Part shown: in pieces, positions 8,789-16,338 of the stretch
Position numbering within the stretch: the first letter of the stretch is position 1
Layout of the letters: the number at the start of each line of letters is the position of its first letter
From: Microbacterium sp. MF43
GTDB taxonomy: Bacteria > Actinomycetota > Actinomycetes > Actinomycetales > Microbacteriaceae
Direction of reading: 5' to 3'
Length of the DNA stretch: 64,000 nt
Assembly: GCF_012847295.1 (NCBI RefSeq)
Contig: NZ_JABBDY010000003.1
Span: forward strand, 496,001 to 560,000
Program-made: the position numbers and the translations under genes
The notes under the pieces: model-generated
The model's database searches: none
The model's input: only the letters and a program-made list of their open reading frames with translations
What the model was told of the DNA's origin: nothing

Positions 8789-9550
8789 ATGGCAGCGGTA
8801 CGCTACGTCGCGATCGGCGACTCCTTCACCGAGGGCGTCGGCGATGAGCTCCCGGACGGACGCGTGCGCGGATGGGCGGATCTGGTTGCGCAGGGGTGGG
8901 CGGATGCCTCGGCAGCCCCGGTCGACTACGCGAACTTCGCGATCCGGGGAAAGCTCGTCTGGCCGATCGTCGAGCAGCAGCTCGAACCCGCGCTCTCGCT
9001 GCGGCCCACGCACCTGTCGTTCAACGGCGGCGGGAACGACATGCTCCGCCCTCGAACGAGCGTGTCACGGGTGGTCGATGCGTTCCTCCATGTCCTTCGG
9101 CGCTGCGACGAGGAGGGTGTGCAGCTCATCGTCCTGTCGGGCGCGAACCCGTCGGCGCAGCTGCCGATGAGTCGGCTGATCCAGCGACGCGGCGACCTGC
9201 TGTCGGCTGCCGTGACGGCGAAGCTGGCCGATCGAGACGACGTCTTCCGAGCCTTCAACTGGCCGGACCGCGAACTCTCCACGCCGCCGTACTGGTCGGA
9301 GGACCGCCTGCACATGAACGCGCGCGGGCATCACCGCGTCGCGGCCCGCGTGCTGACGGCGCTCGGCCTCGAGCCGCCCGCCGCCTGGTGGTCGCTCCCA
9401 CCCCTTCCCCTCGCCGCGGCGCGCGGGGCCGCGTACTACCGTCAGCACGTCGGCCCGTGGGTTCAGCGCCGCCTCACACGCACCTCGTCGGGAGACGGCC
9501 GCGAGCCGAAGCACGCGGAGTGGTTCGAGGTGCGACCGTCAGGGGCCTGA
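8789..9550 (+). CDS. SGNH/GDSL hydrolase (paralogue 1)
   Basis: A 253-residue cytoplasmic-looking SGNH hydrolase. Block I (VAIGDSFTEG) provides the catalytic Ser, NFAIRGKL block II, FNGGGNDML block III with the Asn, and DRLHMNARGHHRVA block V with the Asp and His. No signal peptide is present, unlike secreted lipases of this fold. The C-terminus ends PWVQRRLTRTSSGDGREPKH, a tail also recognisable in the second SGNH protein at 43.8 kb. Likely an esterase or deacylase on a soluble metabolite. The last 12 bases overlap the convergent DUF2087 gene. Confidence 0.9.
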   Translation: MAAVRYVAIGDSFTEGVGDELPDGRVRGWADLVAQGWADASAAPVDYANFAIRGKLVWPIVEQQLEPALSLRPTHLSFNGGGNDMLRPRTSVSRVVDAFLHVLRRCDEEGVQLIVLSGANPSAQLPMSRLIQRRGDLLSAAVTAKLADRDDVFRAFNWPDRELSTPPYWSEDRLHMNARGHHRVAARVLTALGLEPPAAWWSLPPLPLAAARGAAYYRQHVGPWVQRRLTRTSSGDGREPKHAEWFEVRPSGA

Positions 9551-10021
9551 GCCGGCCAGCCGGTACTCCGAACCCGATGGCGTGCGCGCGACGACTCCGG
9601 CGTCCACGAGGTGCCGACGCAGCAGCGCGACATCGTCGGTGAAGGCGGCGAGTCTCTCATTGATCTCGGCCTCGGTATAGGCAGCGGAGGGCTCGAGTGC
9701 GCGGGCGGCCACCCACTGCAGCAGTTCGAGAAGGTCGTCGAAGCGCACCGGCCAGCGGATGATACGCCCGTCTCGGTCGAGGAAGCGGACGACACCGGTC
9801 GGGCGCGTGGGCGCGTTCTCGGCCAGGATGCTGCGCACGAAGTCCTCATCGAAGACGTCGCCGCCAGCGGTCTCGCTCAGAAGTCCGATCTCACGTAACC
9901 GCGCCTTCGCCCGAGCACGGCGCGCATCACTCAGCTCGCTCGCTCCGATGGTCTCGGCGAGCACGGCACGCAGGTCCGGGTTGAGGAGGGCTGCCACAAC
10001 CCCGCGCCACCGGTCGCTCAT
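9539..10021 (-). CDS. DUF2087 domain protein, probable regulator
   Basis: A 160-residue protein. The C-terminal DUF2087 domain (about 80-155) is clear: FLDRDGRIIRWPVRFDDLL, then YTEAEINERLAAF, then LLRRHLVDAGVVAR. The N-terminal 70 residues are helical and may form a DNA-binding unit, since this domain is often joined to winged helices. Its ATG overlaps the stop of the RibD-like gene by four bases, so it is translated with it. The pair diverges from an ArsR gene across a large dyad. The function is inferred as regulatory and is not proven. Confidence 0.8.
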   Translation of the reverse strand: MSDRWRGVVAALLNPDLRAVLAETIGASELSDARRARAKARLREIGLLSETAGGDVFDEDFVRSILAENAPTRPTGVVRFLDRDGRIIRWPVRFDDLLELLQWVAARALEPSAAYTEAEINERLAAFTDDVALLRRHLVDAGVVARTPSGSEYRLAGSGP

Positions 10022-10584
10022 CGCTGCGCCTTCACCGAGTAGGTGAGCTCGGCGAAGGCACCAGCCTGGCGCACGGCCGTGAGCGTGAGCACGTCGGATC
10101 CGATGCGGCGAGGGAGCAGCGGCATGCCAGACGGCAGGACCGCAGGGGCGATCGAGACGCGGATCTCGTCGAGCAGGCCGGCGTCGGCGAACTGCCCCGC
10201 CAGATCGCCGCCGCCGACGATCCAGACGTCCTTCTCCCCGGCGGCCTCGCGGATCGAGGGCCACGCATCGCGGACGTCACCGCGGACGAAGCGGAGGTCG
10301 GCCCCCGGGACGGACGGCAGCTCGCGTCCCGTGAACACGAACGTCGGCCGCGCGCCGTAGTACGCCGGCCACTTCTCGGGGTGCGCGATGAGATCTTCAT
10401 GGCGCAGGACCCACTCGTAGGTGGAGGAGCCCTGTACGAGCACGCCGATTCCCGCGAGGAACTCCTGGAAGTCGCTGTCTCCACCCTCGCCGCCGGGCGT
10501 CGCGAAGAGCCAGTCGAGCGAGTGCTCGTCGTCGGCGAGGAATCCGTTGAGGGTCGTGGCCGTGTAGAAGATCACGCGAGGCAT
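10018..10584 (-). CDS. Dihydrofolate reductase family protein (RibD C-terminal fold)
   Basis: A 188-residue single-domain protein of the RibD_C/YyaP group. MPRVIFYTATTLNGFLADD is the typical N-terminal strand and substrate loop; VWIVGGGDLAGQFADAGLL holds the NADPH-binding glycine motif, and LDEIRVSIAPAVLPSG follows as in the family. True DHFR or riboflavin reductase activity is not established for these small stand-alone homologues. Start supported by TACGGT six bases upstream. Co-translated with the DUF2087 gene and divergent from ArsR/SRPBCC. Confidence 0.88.
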   Translation of the reverse strand: MPRVIFYTATTLNGFLADDEHSLDWLFATPGGEGGDSDFQEFLAGIGVLVQGSSTYEWVLRHEDLIAHPEKWPAYYGARPTFVFTGRELPSVPGADLRFVRGDVRDAWPSIREAAGEKDVWIVGGGDLAGQFADAGLLDEIRVSIAPAVLPSGMPLLPRRIGSDVLTLTAVRQAGAFAELTYSVKAQR

Positions 10585-10590
10585 GCCGTC

Positions 10591-10596
10591 ACCGTA
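10591..10596 (-). promoter_or_regulatory. Leaderless -10 (TACGGT) of the RibD-like gene
   Basis: Minus-strand TACGGT six bases before the ATG at 10584, about 26 bases from the edge of the ArsR dyad. Confidence 0.55.
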
Positions 10597-10613
10597 GCGC
10601 GGGCATCCGACAC

Positions 10614-10642
10614 TTGCGGATTATTCAACCATTCGGTACTGT
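10614..10642 (+). promoter_or_regulatory. Promoter of the ArsR-SRPBCC operon
   Basis: TTGCGG (10614-10619), a 17-base spacer and TACTGT (10637-10642). Transcription would start near 10649, and GAAGGAG at 10664-10670 is the ribosome site for the ATG at 10679. The -10 lies in the centre of the dyad at 10622-10658. Confidence 0.65.
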
Positions 10643-10658
10643 ACCAATAGGTTGAATA
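10622..10658. promoter_or_regulatory. Nested 37-base dyad, probable ArsR operator
   Basis: TATTCAACC (10622-10630) and GGTTGAATA (10650-10658) are exact reverse complements, with a second inner inverted repeat GGTAC/GTACC (10635-10639 and 10641-10645) on the same centre at 10640. Fifteen of eighteen base pairs about the centre match. It covers the -10 of the ArsR operon, so binding would shut off transcription. Assignment to the adjacent ArsR is inference. Confidence 0.7.
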
Positions 10659-10678
10659 CAGGCGAAGGAGAGCAGACC

Positions 10679-11053
10679 ATGGCCGACGACCAGCTGAGTC
10701 GCACGTTCTCGGCTCTCGCAGACCCCACGCGCCGAGCGATCCTCGAACGGCTCAGTGAGGGAGAGGCCACCGTGGGCGAGATCGCCGCTCCGTTCGACAT
10801 GACCTTCGCCGCCGTCTCGAAGCACCTGCGCGTGCTGGAGGGGGCCGGTCTCGTCTCGCGCGGCAGGGATGCGCAATACCGCCCGGCGCGCCTCGAGGCG
10901 CGGCCGCTCGCCGAGGCATCCCGCTGGATCGGCGACTACGCGCGCTTCTGGGAAGACAGCGTCGGTGCGCTCGATCTGTACCTCCATGCTCTGCAGCACC
11001 TCAGCCCCGCCGATCCCTCGGCATCACACGACAAGGAGAACTCCGATGGCTGA
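10679..11053 (+). CDS. ArsR-family winged-helix transcriptional regulator
   Basis: A 124-residue ArsR-type repressor. The winged helix runs from LSRTFSALADPTRRAILERL through GEIAAPFDMTFAAVSKHLRVLEGAGLVS, with the recognition helix at AAVSKHLRVL. No metal-binding ELCVCDL-type cysteine box is present, so metal sensing is unlikely; this subgroup is usually paired with an SRPBCC protein, as here. The downstream gene starts eight bases before this stop, so the two are translationally coupled. Probably autoregulates through the 37-base dyad in its promoter. Confidence 0.92.
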   Translation: MADDQLSRTFSALADPTRRAILERLSEGEATVGEIAAPFDMTFAAVSKHLRVLEGAGLVSRGRDAQYRPARLEARPLAEASRWIGDYARFWEDSVGALDLYLHALQHLSPADPSASHDKENSDG

Positions 11054-11492
11054 CTACTTCACGATCACCCGCACGCTCCGCGCACCGCGCGAACTCGTGT
11101 TCGAGGCGATCACCAGGCCCGAGCACTTCGCGGTGTGGTTCGGGACCGCGGCCGTCGAGGTGCCGCAGGAATCGCTGACGATGGACGTTCGCCCGGGCGG
11201 CGCCTTCCGCGCCGTCATGCTCCTCCCCGACGGCAACCGCATCGACTGGGCGGGGGAGTACCACGTGGTCGACCCGCCCTCGCATCTCGCGATGACCCTG
11301 ACCGATCAGCCCGGCGATGACGTCGGCCTCCCCGTGCTTTTCGACCTCGCCGAGGTCGACGGCGGAACCGAGCTGACGATCCGCCAGGACCGCGCCGACT
11401 TCACCGACGAGCAGGTGCAGGCCACGATCGCGGGCTACAACGCCTTCATCGACGACATCGAGCGGGTGCTCGAGACGCTCCAGTCCGCCTAG
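11046..11492 (+). CDS. SRPBCC (AHSA1-type) domain protein
   Basis: A 148-residue START-like helix-grip protein. TRTLRAPRELVFEAITRPEHF is the N-terminal strand and helix, WFGTAAVEV and MDVRPGGAFRAVM follow, and GYNAFIDDIERVLETL is the long C-terminal helix over the pocket. Such proteins bind hydrophobic ligands. Encoded as a pair with ArsR, a very common arrangement in actinobacteria, and may modify signalling by that regulator. Overlaps the ArsR stop by eight bases. Convergent with psuK, only three bases away. Confidence 0.9.
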   Translation: MADYFTITRTLRAPRELVFEAITRPEHFAVWFGTAAVEVPQESLTMDVRPGGAFRAVMLLPDGNRIDWAGEYHVVDPPSHLAMTLTDQPGDDVGLPVLFDLAEVDGGTELTIRQDRADFTDEQVQATIAGYNAFIDDIERVLETLQSA

Positions 11493-11495
11493 CGA

Positions 11496-12353
11496 TCACA
11501 GCGCGCCCGGGCGGCGCAGCGCGCTCAGCGCGAGCTCGCTGCCCGCTCGGGCGCACGGCACCGCGTCCGCGCCGGCCAGCGCTGTCACGATGTACCCGGC
11601 AGCGAAGGCGTCTCCCGCCCCGGTCGAGTCGACGACGTCGTCGACGCGACGAACCGGCACCTCGATCTGCGCGCCGTCGACCACGATCAGCACGGGATCA
11701 CCGCCGCGCTTGACCACGCAGGTGGCGTTCCCGAGATCGAGGCCCAGCTCGTGAGCCGTCGCGGCCTCATCGGCGTTGGCGAAGACGACGTCCGGCACGA
11801 CGGCCTCGATGAGCTCCTGGAGGATGTCGCGTCCGAGGTCGCGCATCGTCGCCACGCTCGAGAGGTCGATGCTGACGGGGACTTTCCGGCGCGAGACCAT
11901 CCCGCGCGAGGCCAGGGCGGCCGCGGCATCCGTCACCACCGCACGCGACGCGGGCGTGGCGAATCCGTAGAGCGGCAGGTGGAGCCACTCCGCACCGTCG
12001 AGCCACACCGGATCGATCGTCTCGAGGTCGGCTGCCGCGCCTCGGTCGGTGATCATCGTCCGCTCACCCACGGCATCGACGAGGACGACGATCGCCCCCG
12101 TGCGGCCGCCGACCTGCACCCTCACGTCGACGCCGGCGGATTCCATCTCGGCGACGAGCGCCCGGCCGATCGTGTCATCGCCGACGCGCCCGATGAAGCG
12201 CACCGGATGCCTGGGGGCGATCGCGGTCGCGACATTCGCGGCGCTCCCGCCGCGCGTGAGCCGCACCTCGGCAGGATTGTCGGTGCCCCGCTCCAGGGAC
12301 GCGCCGCCGAGGACGATGAGGTCGGCGACGAGATCGCCGATCACCAGGATCAT
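11496..12353 (-). CDS. psuK: PfkB-family kinase, probable pseudouridine kinase
   Basis: A 285-residue ribokinase-family sugar kinase. The N-terminal signature RGGSAANVATAIA and the C-terminal ATP/anion-hole signature STGAGDAFAAGYIV (with the catalytic Asp) are intact. Its ATG overlaps the stop of psuG, and that pairing is what identifies pseudouridine as the likely substrate: PsuK phosphorylates pseudouridine and PsuG cleaves the product to uracil and ribose 5-phosphate. On sequence alone it could phosphorylate another nucleoside or sugar. Confidence 0.85.
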   Translation of the reverse strand: MILVIGDLVADLIVLGGASLERGTDNPAEVRLTRGGSAANVATAIAPRHPVRFIGRVGDDTIGRALVAEMESAGVDVRVQVGGRTGAIVVLVDAVGERTMITDRGAAADLETIDPVWLDGAEWLHLPLYGFATPASRAVVTDAAAALASRGMVSRRKVPVSIDLSSVATMRDLGRDILQELIEAVVPDVVFANADEAATAHELGLDLGNATCVVKRGGDPVLIVVDGAQIEVPVRRVDDVVDSTGAGDAFAAGYIVTALAGADAVPCARAGSELALSALRRPGAL

Positions 12354-13273
12354 CGCGTGCGCTCAGCGAGCGCGACGGCGATCCGCGCGCCGAGGTCGAC
12401 GTTGCCTCGGTAGACCGCGACGTTCACATCCAGGCTGCGACCCCCCGTCTCGCGCTGCATGTAGTCCAGCAGGAAGGGCGTCGTGTCGTGGCCCGAGATC
12501 CCGGCGGCCTTCGCAGCGGCCAGCGCACGCGCGAGCACGTCGTCATGCAGGTGGGCGTCGAGCTCGTGCGCGGGGTCGACCGGATTGGCCACGAGCAGTG
12601 TCGAGCGGATGCCGAGGCCGTCCCGCGCTCGGGCGATACGCGCGATCTCTCCCGGGCTGTCCACGGAGTACTCGACGTCGTACCCGGAGTCGGCGATGTA
12701 GAACCCCGGATAGTCCGTCGTGCGATAGCCGACGACCGCGAGGTTCAGCGTCTCGAGGCGCTCCAGCGTGAGCGGGATGTCGAGGATCGACTTCACGCCC
12801 GCGCTGACGACGACCAGCGGCAGTGCGGCCAGGGTGCCGAGATCCGCCGACTCGTCGAACGTCTCCTGCGCCGCGCGGTGCACGCCGCCGAGGCCGCCGG
12901 TCGAGAAGACGCGGATGCCCGCGAGGTGCGCGAGGTGTGCCGTCGCGGCGACAGTCGTTCCCGCGCTCAGTCCCTTCGCGGACACGACCGGAACGTCACG
13001 CAGGCTCGCCTTGACCACGCCATCGGCCTCGGAGAGGCGCTCGATCTCGGAGGTCGACAGCCCCACGGTCGGCCGCCCGTCGACCACGGCGATCGTCGCC
13101 GGCGTGACGCCGATCGCGCGCACGCGCTCCTCGGCGTCCAGCGCCACCTCGACGTTTCGCGGGCGCGGCAGTCCGTGCGTGAAGATCGTCGACTCGAGCG
13201 CGAGCACAGGCGCTCCGTCGGCGAGCGCCATCTGCACCTCGGGCGAGATCACGAGAGGGGAGGGGTTCGGCAC
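12350..13273 (-). CDS. psuG: Pseudouridine-5'-phosphate glycosidase
   Basis: A 307-residue PsuG/IndA family enzyme that cleaves the C-C glycosidic bond of pseudouridine 5'-phosphate reversibly. The family N-terminus ALESTIFTHGLPRPRNVEVA contains the metal- and phosphate-site residues; VVSAKGLSAGTTVAATAHLA and the VFSTGGLGGVHR segment form the rest of the site. Normal length. Co-translated with the downstream kinase (four-base overlap). A GGAAGGA ribosome site precedes the start, so unlike many neighbours it has a leader. The MFS transporter 79 bases upstream on the same strand is a candidate importer. Confidence 0.95.
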   Translation of the reverse strand: MPNPSPLVISPEVQMALADGAPVLALESTIFTHGLPRPRNVEVALDAEERVRAIGVTPATIAVVDGRPTVGLSTSEIERLSEADGVVKASLRDVPVVSAKGLSAGTTVAATAHLAHLAGIRVFSTGGLGGVHRAAQETFDESADLGTLAALPLVVVSAGVKSILDIPLTLERLETLNLAVVGYRTTDYPGFYIADSGYDVEYSVDSPGEIARIARARDGLGIRSTLLVANPVDPAHELDAHLHDDVLARALAAAKAAGISGHDTTPFLLDYMQRETGGRSLDVNVAVYRGNVDLGARIAVALAERTR

Positions 13274-13352
13274 GGGCGTCCTTCCGTCGCAGGTAACGCC
13301 ACCCTACAAACTCGCGTGGTGTTGCGGTGCCGCGTCCGTTCCGCCGGTGCTC

Positions 13353-14699
13353 CTATCGACCGCGCGGCGGCCTGCGCGGAGCGCGGGGCGGATCCCATCC
13401 CAGGCGGATGCGCGTGCGCTTGCGCTCGATCACGATGAAGACGGCGCCGAGCAGCCACAACGGCACCTGGGTGAGGAAGGCGATCCGGAACGCGTCGAGC
13501 GAGTATGTCCCCGGCGTCCCCGCCCCCTGCAGGTCGAGGGCGAGCCCGATCGCGAAGATCGCGATGAGCGCCGCGAGGAATCCGCCGGCGTTGGTGACGC
13601 CGGTCGCGGTGCTGAGGCGATGGGACGGGTTGTGGGTACGCGCATGGTCGAACGCGATCATCGACGCGGGACCACCGGTCGCGAGAGCGATCGCGAGCAG
13701 AGAGAGCAGCCACAGCGGAGCCGGCCCGGGATACGCGACCACGGCGATCCATGCGACGAACTGCGTCGCGACGGCCGGCAGCACGAGCGCCCGCGACCGC
13801 AGGTGCGGGATGCGGCGCGACAGCTCGCCCATCACCGGTCCGAGCGCCATCCCGACGAGGACGTACGTCGACATGATGAGGGCCGCCTCCGCCGCTGTGC
13901 GGCCCTCGCCGGCGGTCAGGAAGGGCATGCCCCAGAGGAGCACGAAGGCCGTGCCGGCGAACGGCGTCGTGAAATGCGACCAGAACGCGAGCCGCGTGCC
14001 CGGATGCGCCCATGCCGCCCGGATTCCGACGCCGGTGTCGATCGACGACGTGACGACGCGGATCGCCCCCGTGTCGGTGTCGACCGACACATCTTCGTCG
14101 CGATCCGGCGGATGATTGCGGACCAGCAGGAACACCAGGACCGCGAAGAGGATGCCGAGACCGGCGATGCTGCCGAACGTGACGGTCCACGAGGTCGCGT
14201 GCAGCAGCGCTGCGAGCGGCAGCAGCGCGACGAGCTGACCGGTCTGGCCGACGACGCCGGTGATCTGGACCATGAAGGGACCGCGCTGGGCCGGGAACCA
14301 GGTCGCGATGACCCGCAGGACGCCCGGGAAGATCGCCGCATCCCCGGCACCGAGCAGGACCCGGGCGACGATCGCGATCCCGACGCTGGGGGAGAGAGCC
14401 ATCGTGAGCTGCCCGACCGCCATCAGGATCATTCCCACGGTCATGATCGGGCGCGCGCCGTAACGGTCCAGCAGGACCCCCACGGGGATCTGCATCCCGC
14501 CGTACACCGCGAGCTGCACCACGGCGAACAGCGACAGGGTCGAGGCATCCGCCTGGAATCGCTCTGCCGCGTCGACGCCGACAGCGCTGAGCGACGAGCG
14601 ATTCGTCACCGCGAGAACGTAGCCGGTGACCCCGACGGTCCAGATGATCCACGCCTTCGCCCCCGGCTGGGAGAACGAGGACCGAGGGAGCGAGCGCAC
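13353..14699 (-). CDS. MFS transporter (candidate pseudouridine or organic acid permease)
   Basis: A 448-residue inner-membrane permease with about twelve hydrophobic segments. The MFS loop is GVLLDRYGARPIMTVG, and GAGDAAIFPGVLRVIATWFP in helix 4 resembles the anion:cation symporter and nitrate-porter branches. The GTG start is supported by TACGGT six bases upstream. It lies immediately before psuG-psuK on the same strand, so transport of pseudouridine is an attractive guess, although known PsuT proteins belong to another family. Substrate not determined by sequence. Confidence 0.85.
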   Translation of the reverse strand: MRSLPRSSFSQPGAKAWIIWTVGVTGYVLAVTNRSSLSAVGVDAAERFQADASTLSLFAVVQLAVYGGMQIPVGVLLDRYGARPIMTVGMILMAVGQLTMALSPSVGIAIVARVLLGAGDAAIFPGVLRVIATWFPAQRGPFMVQITGVVGQTGQLVALLPLAALLHATSWTVTFGSIAGLGILFAVLVFLLVRNHPPDRDEDVSVDTDTGAIRVVTSSIDTGVGIRAAWAHPGTRLAFWSHFTTPFAGTAFVLLWGMPFLTAGEGRTAAEAALIMSTYVLVGMALGPVMGELSRRIPHLRSRALVLPAVATQFVAWIAVVAYPGPAPLWLLSLLAIALATGGPASMIAFDHARTHNPSHRLSTATGVTNAGGFLAALIAIFAIGLALDLQGAGTPGTYSLDAFRIAFLTQVPLWLLGAVFIVIERKRTRIRLGWDPPRAPRRPPRGR

Positions 14700-14705
14700 C
14701 GTTCC

Positions 14706-14711
14706 ACCGTA
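14706..14711 (-). promoter_or_regulatory. Leaderless -10 (TACGGT) of the MFS gene
   Basis: Minus-strand TACGGT six bases before the GTG at 14699. Confidence 0.55.
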
Positions 14712-14832
14712 GGCCGGGCGCCCGCCGGAGTGGCCGCAAAGGTAAGAAACGACGCGGCTGCGCGCGGAAACCGACAGAAACCCGACTTGTCAAGCCCCTG
14801 CACGCGATGCCCCTCATCCGCGAGCGTATTCA

Positions 14833-14854
14833 GTGGGACGAATGCGTCCCGCAC
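14833..14854 (+). promoter_or_regulatory. Small hairpin in the leader of the DUF6458 gene
   Basis: GTGGGACG and CGTCCCGCAC pair around AATG. It lies 43 bases before the start codon, between any promoter and the GGAAAGGA ribosome site at 14881. Whether it regulates is unknown. Confidence 0.35.
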
Positions 14855-14896
14855 CCAGGGGAGGGCCGACCGTCGCGCCCCGGAAAGGAACCTCGC

Positions 14897-15157
14897 ATGA
14901 GCATCGGAGCAGGAATCGCACTGTTCGCCATCGGAGCCATCCTGGCTTTCGCGGTGAACGTCACGGTCGAGTGGGTCAACCTCGACATGATCGGATACAT
15001 CCTGATGGCCGCGGGCGCCGTCATCTTCATCGTGGGCATCGTCCTGATGATGCGCCGTCGCCGCGCCGAATCCGTCACGCACACCGTCGACCCCGTGGCC
15101 GGCGACCGTGTCACGCGTCGGTCCACGAGCACGACGGACGACACCGTCGGACTCTGA
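14897..15157 (+). CDS. DUF6458 family small membrane protein
   Basis: An 86-residue protein with two transmembrane segments: IGAGIALFAIGAILAFAV (about 2-19) and the segment around GYILMAAGAVIFIVGIVLMM (about 33-52), then RRRR and a hydrophilic tail. The basic cluster after helix 2 suggests a cytoplasmic C-terminus. The family is widespread in actinobacteria and has no assigned function. The start at MSIGAG is chosen because GGAAAGGA precedes it; the upstream in-frame extension is not membrane-like. A strong terminator follows, so it is transcribed alone. Confidence 0.88.
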   Translation: MSIGAGIALFAIGAILAFAVNVTVEWVNLDMIGYILMAAGAVIFIVGIVLMMRRRRAESVTHTVDPVAGDRVTRRSTSTTDDTVGL

Positions 15158-15169
15158 CACAGAGATTCG

Positions 15170-15201
15170 AACGGGGCGGGACCGGAAGGTCCCGCCCCGT
15201 T
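15170..15201 (+). terminator. Terminator of the DUF6458 gene
   Basis: Fourteen-base perfect stem (AACGGGGCGGGACC / GGTCCCGCCCCGTT) with a GGAA loop, followed by CCTTCG. Confidence 0.85.
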
Positions 15202-15284
15202 CCTTCGTGCGCTGCGTACGCGCACGCCCGCCGCGGGCCACAGCCGGGTGAGGTCGGAAGACATCACCGCAGTCTGTCAGACGG

Positions 15285-15316
15285 CGGGAGACGGATGCCG
15301 CGGCATCCGTCTCCCG
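15285..15316. terminator. 32-base perfect palindrome downstream of the AraC gene
   Basis: CGGGAGACGGATGCCG is followed directly by its reverse complement. It sits six bases past the stop of the minus-strand AraC gene and would terminate it. Contains the GGATGCC/GGCATCC core. Confidence 0.75.
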
Positions 15317-15322
15317 GGTCGT

Positions 15323-16207
15323 TCAGGCTCGCTCGACCGGCAGCCACAGCTCGCACGTCGCGGTGGCGAAGTCGGGGGAGCGGTCGACGACGGCGACCAT
15401 GGACGGACCTGGCCGCAGCCGCCACGGGTTCGACGGGAACCAGTCGGTGGCCGTCGCAGCCCACGCCTGCTGAAGCGCCGCCGGGTAGTCGCCCGACACG
15501 CGGAAAGCCGCCCAGGCGCCGGCGGGAACCTCGATCACATCGAGGTCGGGGGGAGTGGCCGCGCTCTCGGCAACGGCCACGCCGTGAAGGTAGGTCAGTT
15601 CGGAGCCCTCCGTGTAGTCGGGGTCGACGTCGGCGCTGACCTGCAGCAGGCCTCCGGGCTCGGCGCTGCTGAGCGCCTTCAGACGCGCGTGCTCCTCGAG
15701 CGGCAGCGCGGCGATGTGGGCCTGGATGTGCGGGTTGACCCCCTCGTGGACGAGGGGAACGCGGGCGGCATGTCCGACGAGGCGGAATGCGGGGCGTTCG
15801 ACGATGTGGGTTTCCATGGGTGTGCTCCCTTCGACGGTGAGACGGAACCGCAGTTGCGGCTGCGCCCGGAGGGGACCGCCATCGCGGCGGACGTCACCCG
15901 GCGCGACGCCGTGGACCGCACGGAACGCCCGACCGAACGCCTCGGTCGAGCCATAGCCGTAGCGCACGGCGATATCGAGCAGTTCGCCGTCGCCGACGAG
16001 GTCGGTCGCGGCGACGGTCATGCGCCGCCGTCGGATGTAGTCCGACAGCGGCATTCCGGCGAGCGACGAGAACATCCGCCGCAGGTGGTACTCGGTGGTG
16101 GCGAGGTCCCGGGCGAGCACGGCGATGTCGATGTCATCCGTGAGACGCGCGTCGACGTACTCGACGAGCCGGTTGAGATCAGCGATCACGGTTTCCTCCT
16201 TCGCCAT
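15323..16207 (-). CDS. AraC-family regulator with C-terminal GyrI-like effector domain
   Basis: A 294-residue transcription factor. The N-terminal AraC double helix-turn-helix (about residues 5-105) reads from LNRLVEYVDARLTDDIDIAV through EYHLRRMFSSLAGMPLSDYI to GYGSTEAFGRAFRAVHGVAP. The remainder, from METHIVERPAFRLVGHAARV onward, is a GyrI-like/BacEffector domain of the SOUL-like fold used to bind hydrophobic ligands, as in Rob and BmrR-type regulators. The start has an AAGGAGGAAACC ribosome site. Target genes are not evident; an AT-rich palindrome lies about 100 bases upstream. Confidence 0.92.
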   Translation of the reverse strand: MAKEETVIADLNRLVEYVDARLTDDIDIAVLARDLATTEYHLRRMFSSLAGMPLSDYIRRRRMTVAATDLVGDGELLDIAVRYGYGSTEAFGRAFRAVHGVAPGDVRRDGGPLRAQPQLRFRLTVEGSTPMETHIVERPAFRLVGHAARVPLVHEGVNPHIQAHIAALPLEEHARLKALSSAEPGGLLQVSADVDPDYTEGSELTYLHGVAVAESAATPPDLDVIEVPAGAWAAFRVSGDYPAALQQAWAATATDWFPSNPWRLRPGPSMVAVVDRSPDFATATCELWLPVERA

Positions 16208-16305
16208 CCAGCCTCCGCCGATCGGGGAGCCCGCGCCCGATCATTCCGGCCCGATCCGATCAGCACGCCGGATTGCGGGGCGGTGCCTCGCGAATCAAAT
16301 CTGAC

Positions 16306-16319
16306 ATAATGTGCATTAT
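16306..16319. promoter_or_regulatory. AT-rich inverted repeat upstream of the AraC gene
   Basis: ATAATG-TG-CATTAT, conspicuously AT-rich for this genome, between the phosphotransferase stop and the AraC start. A regulator site is possible; the binding protein is unknown. Confidence 0.4.
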
Positions 16320-16338
16320 CAGCGAATGTGGGAGAGCG

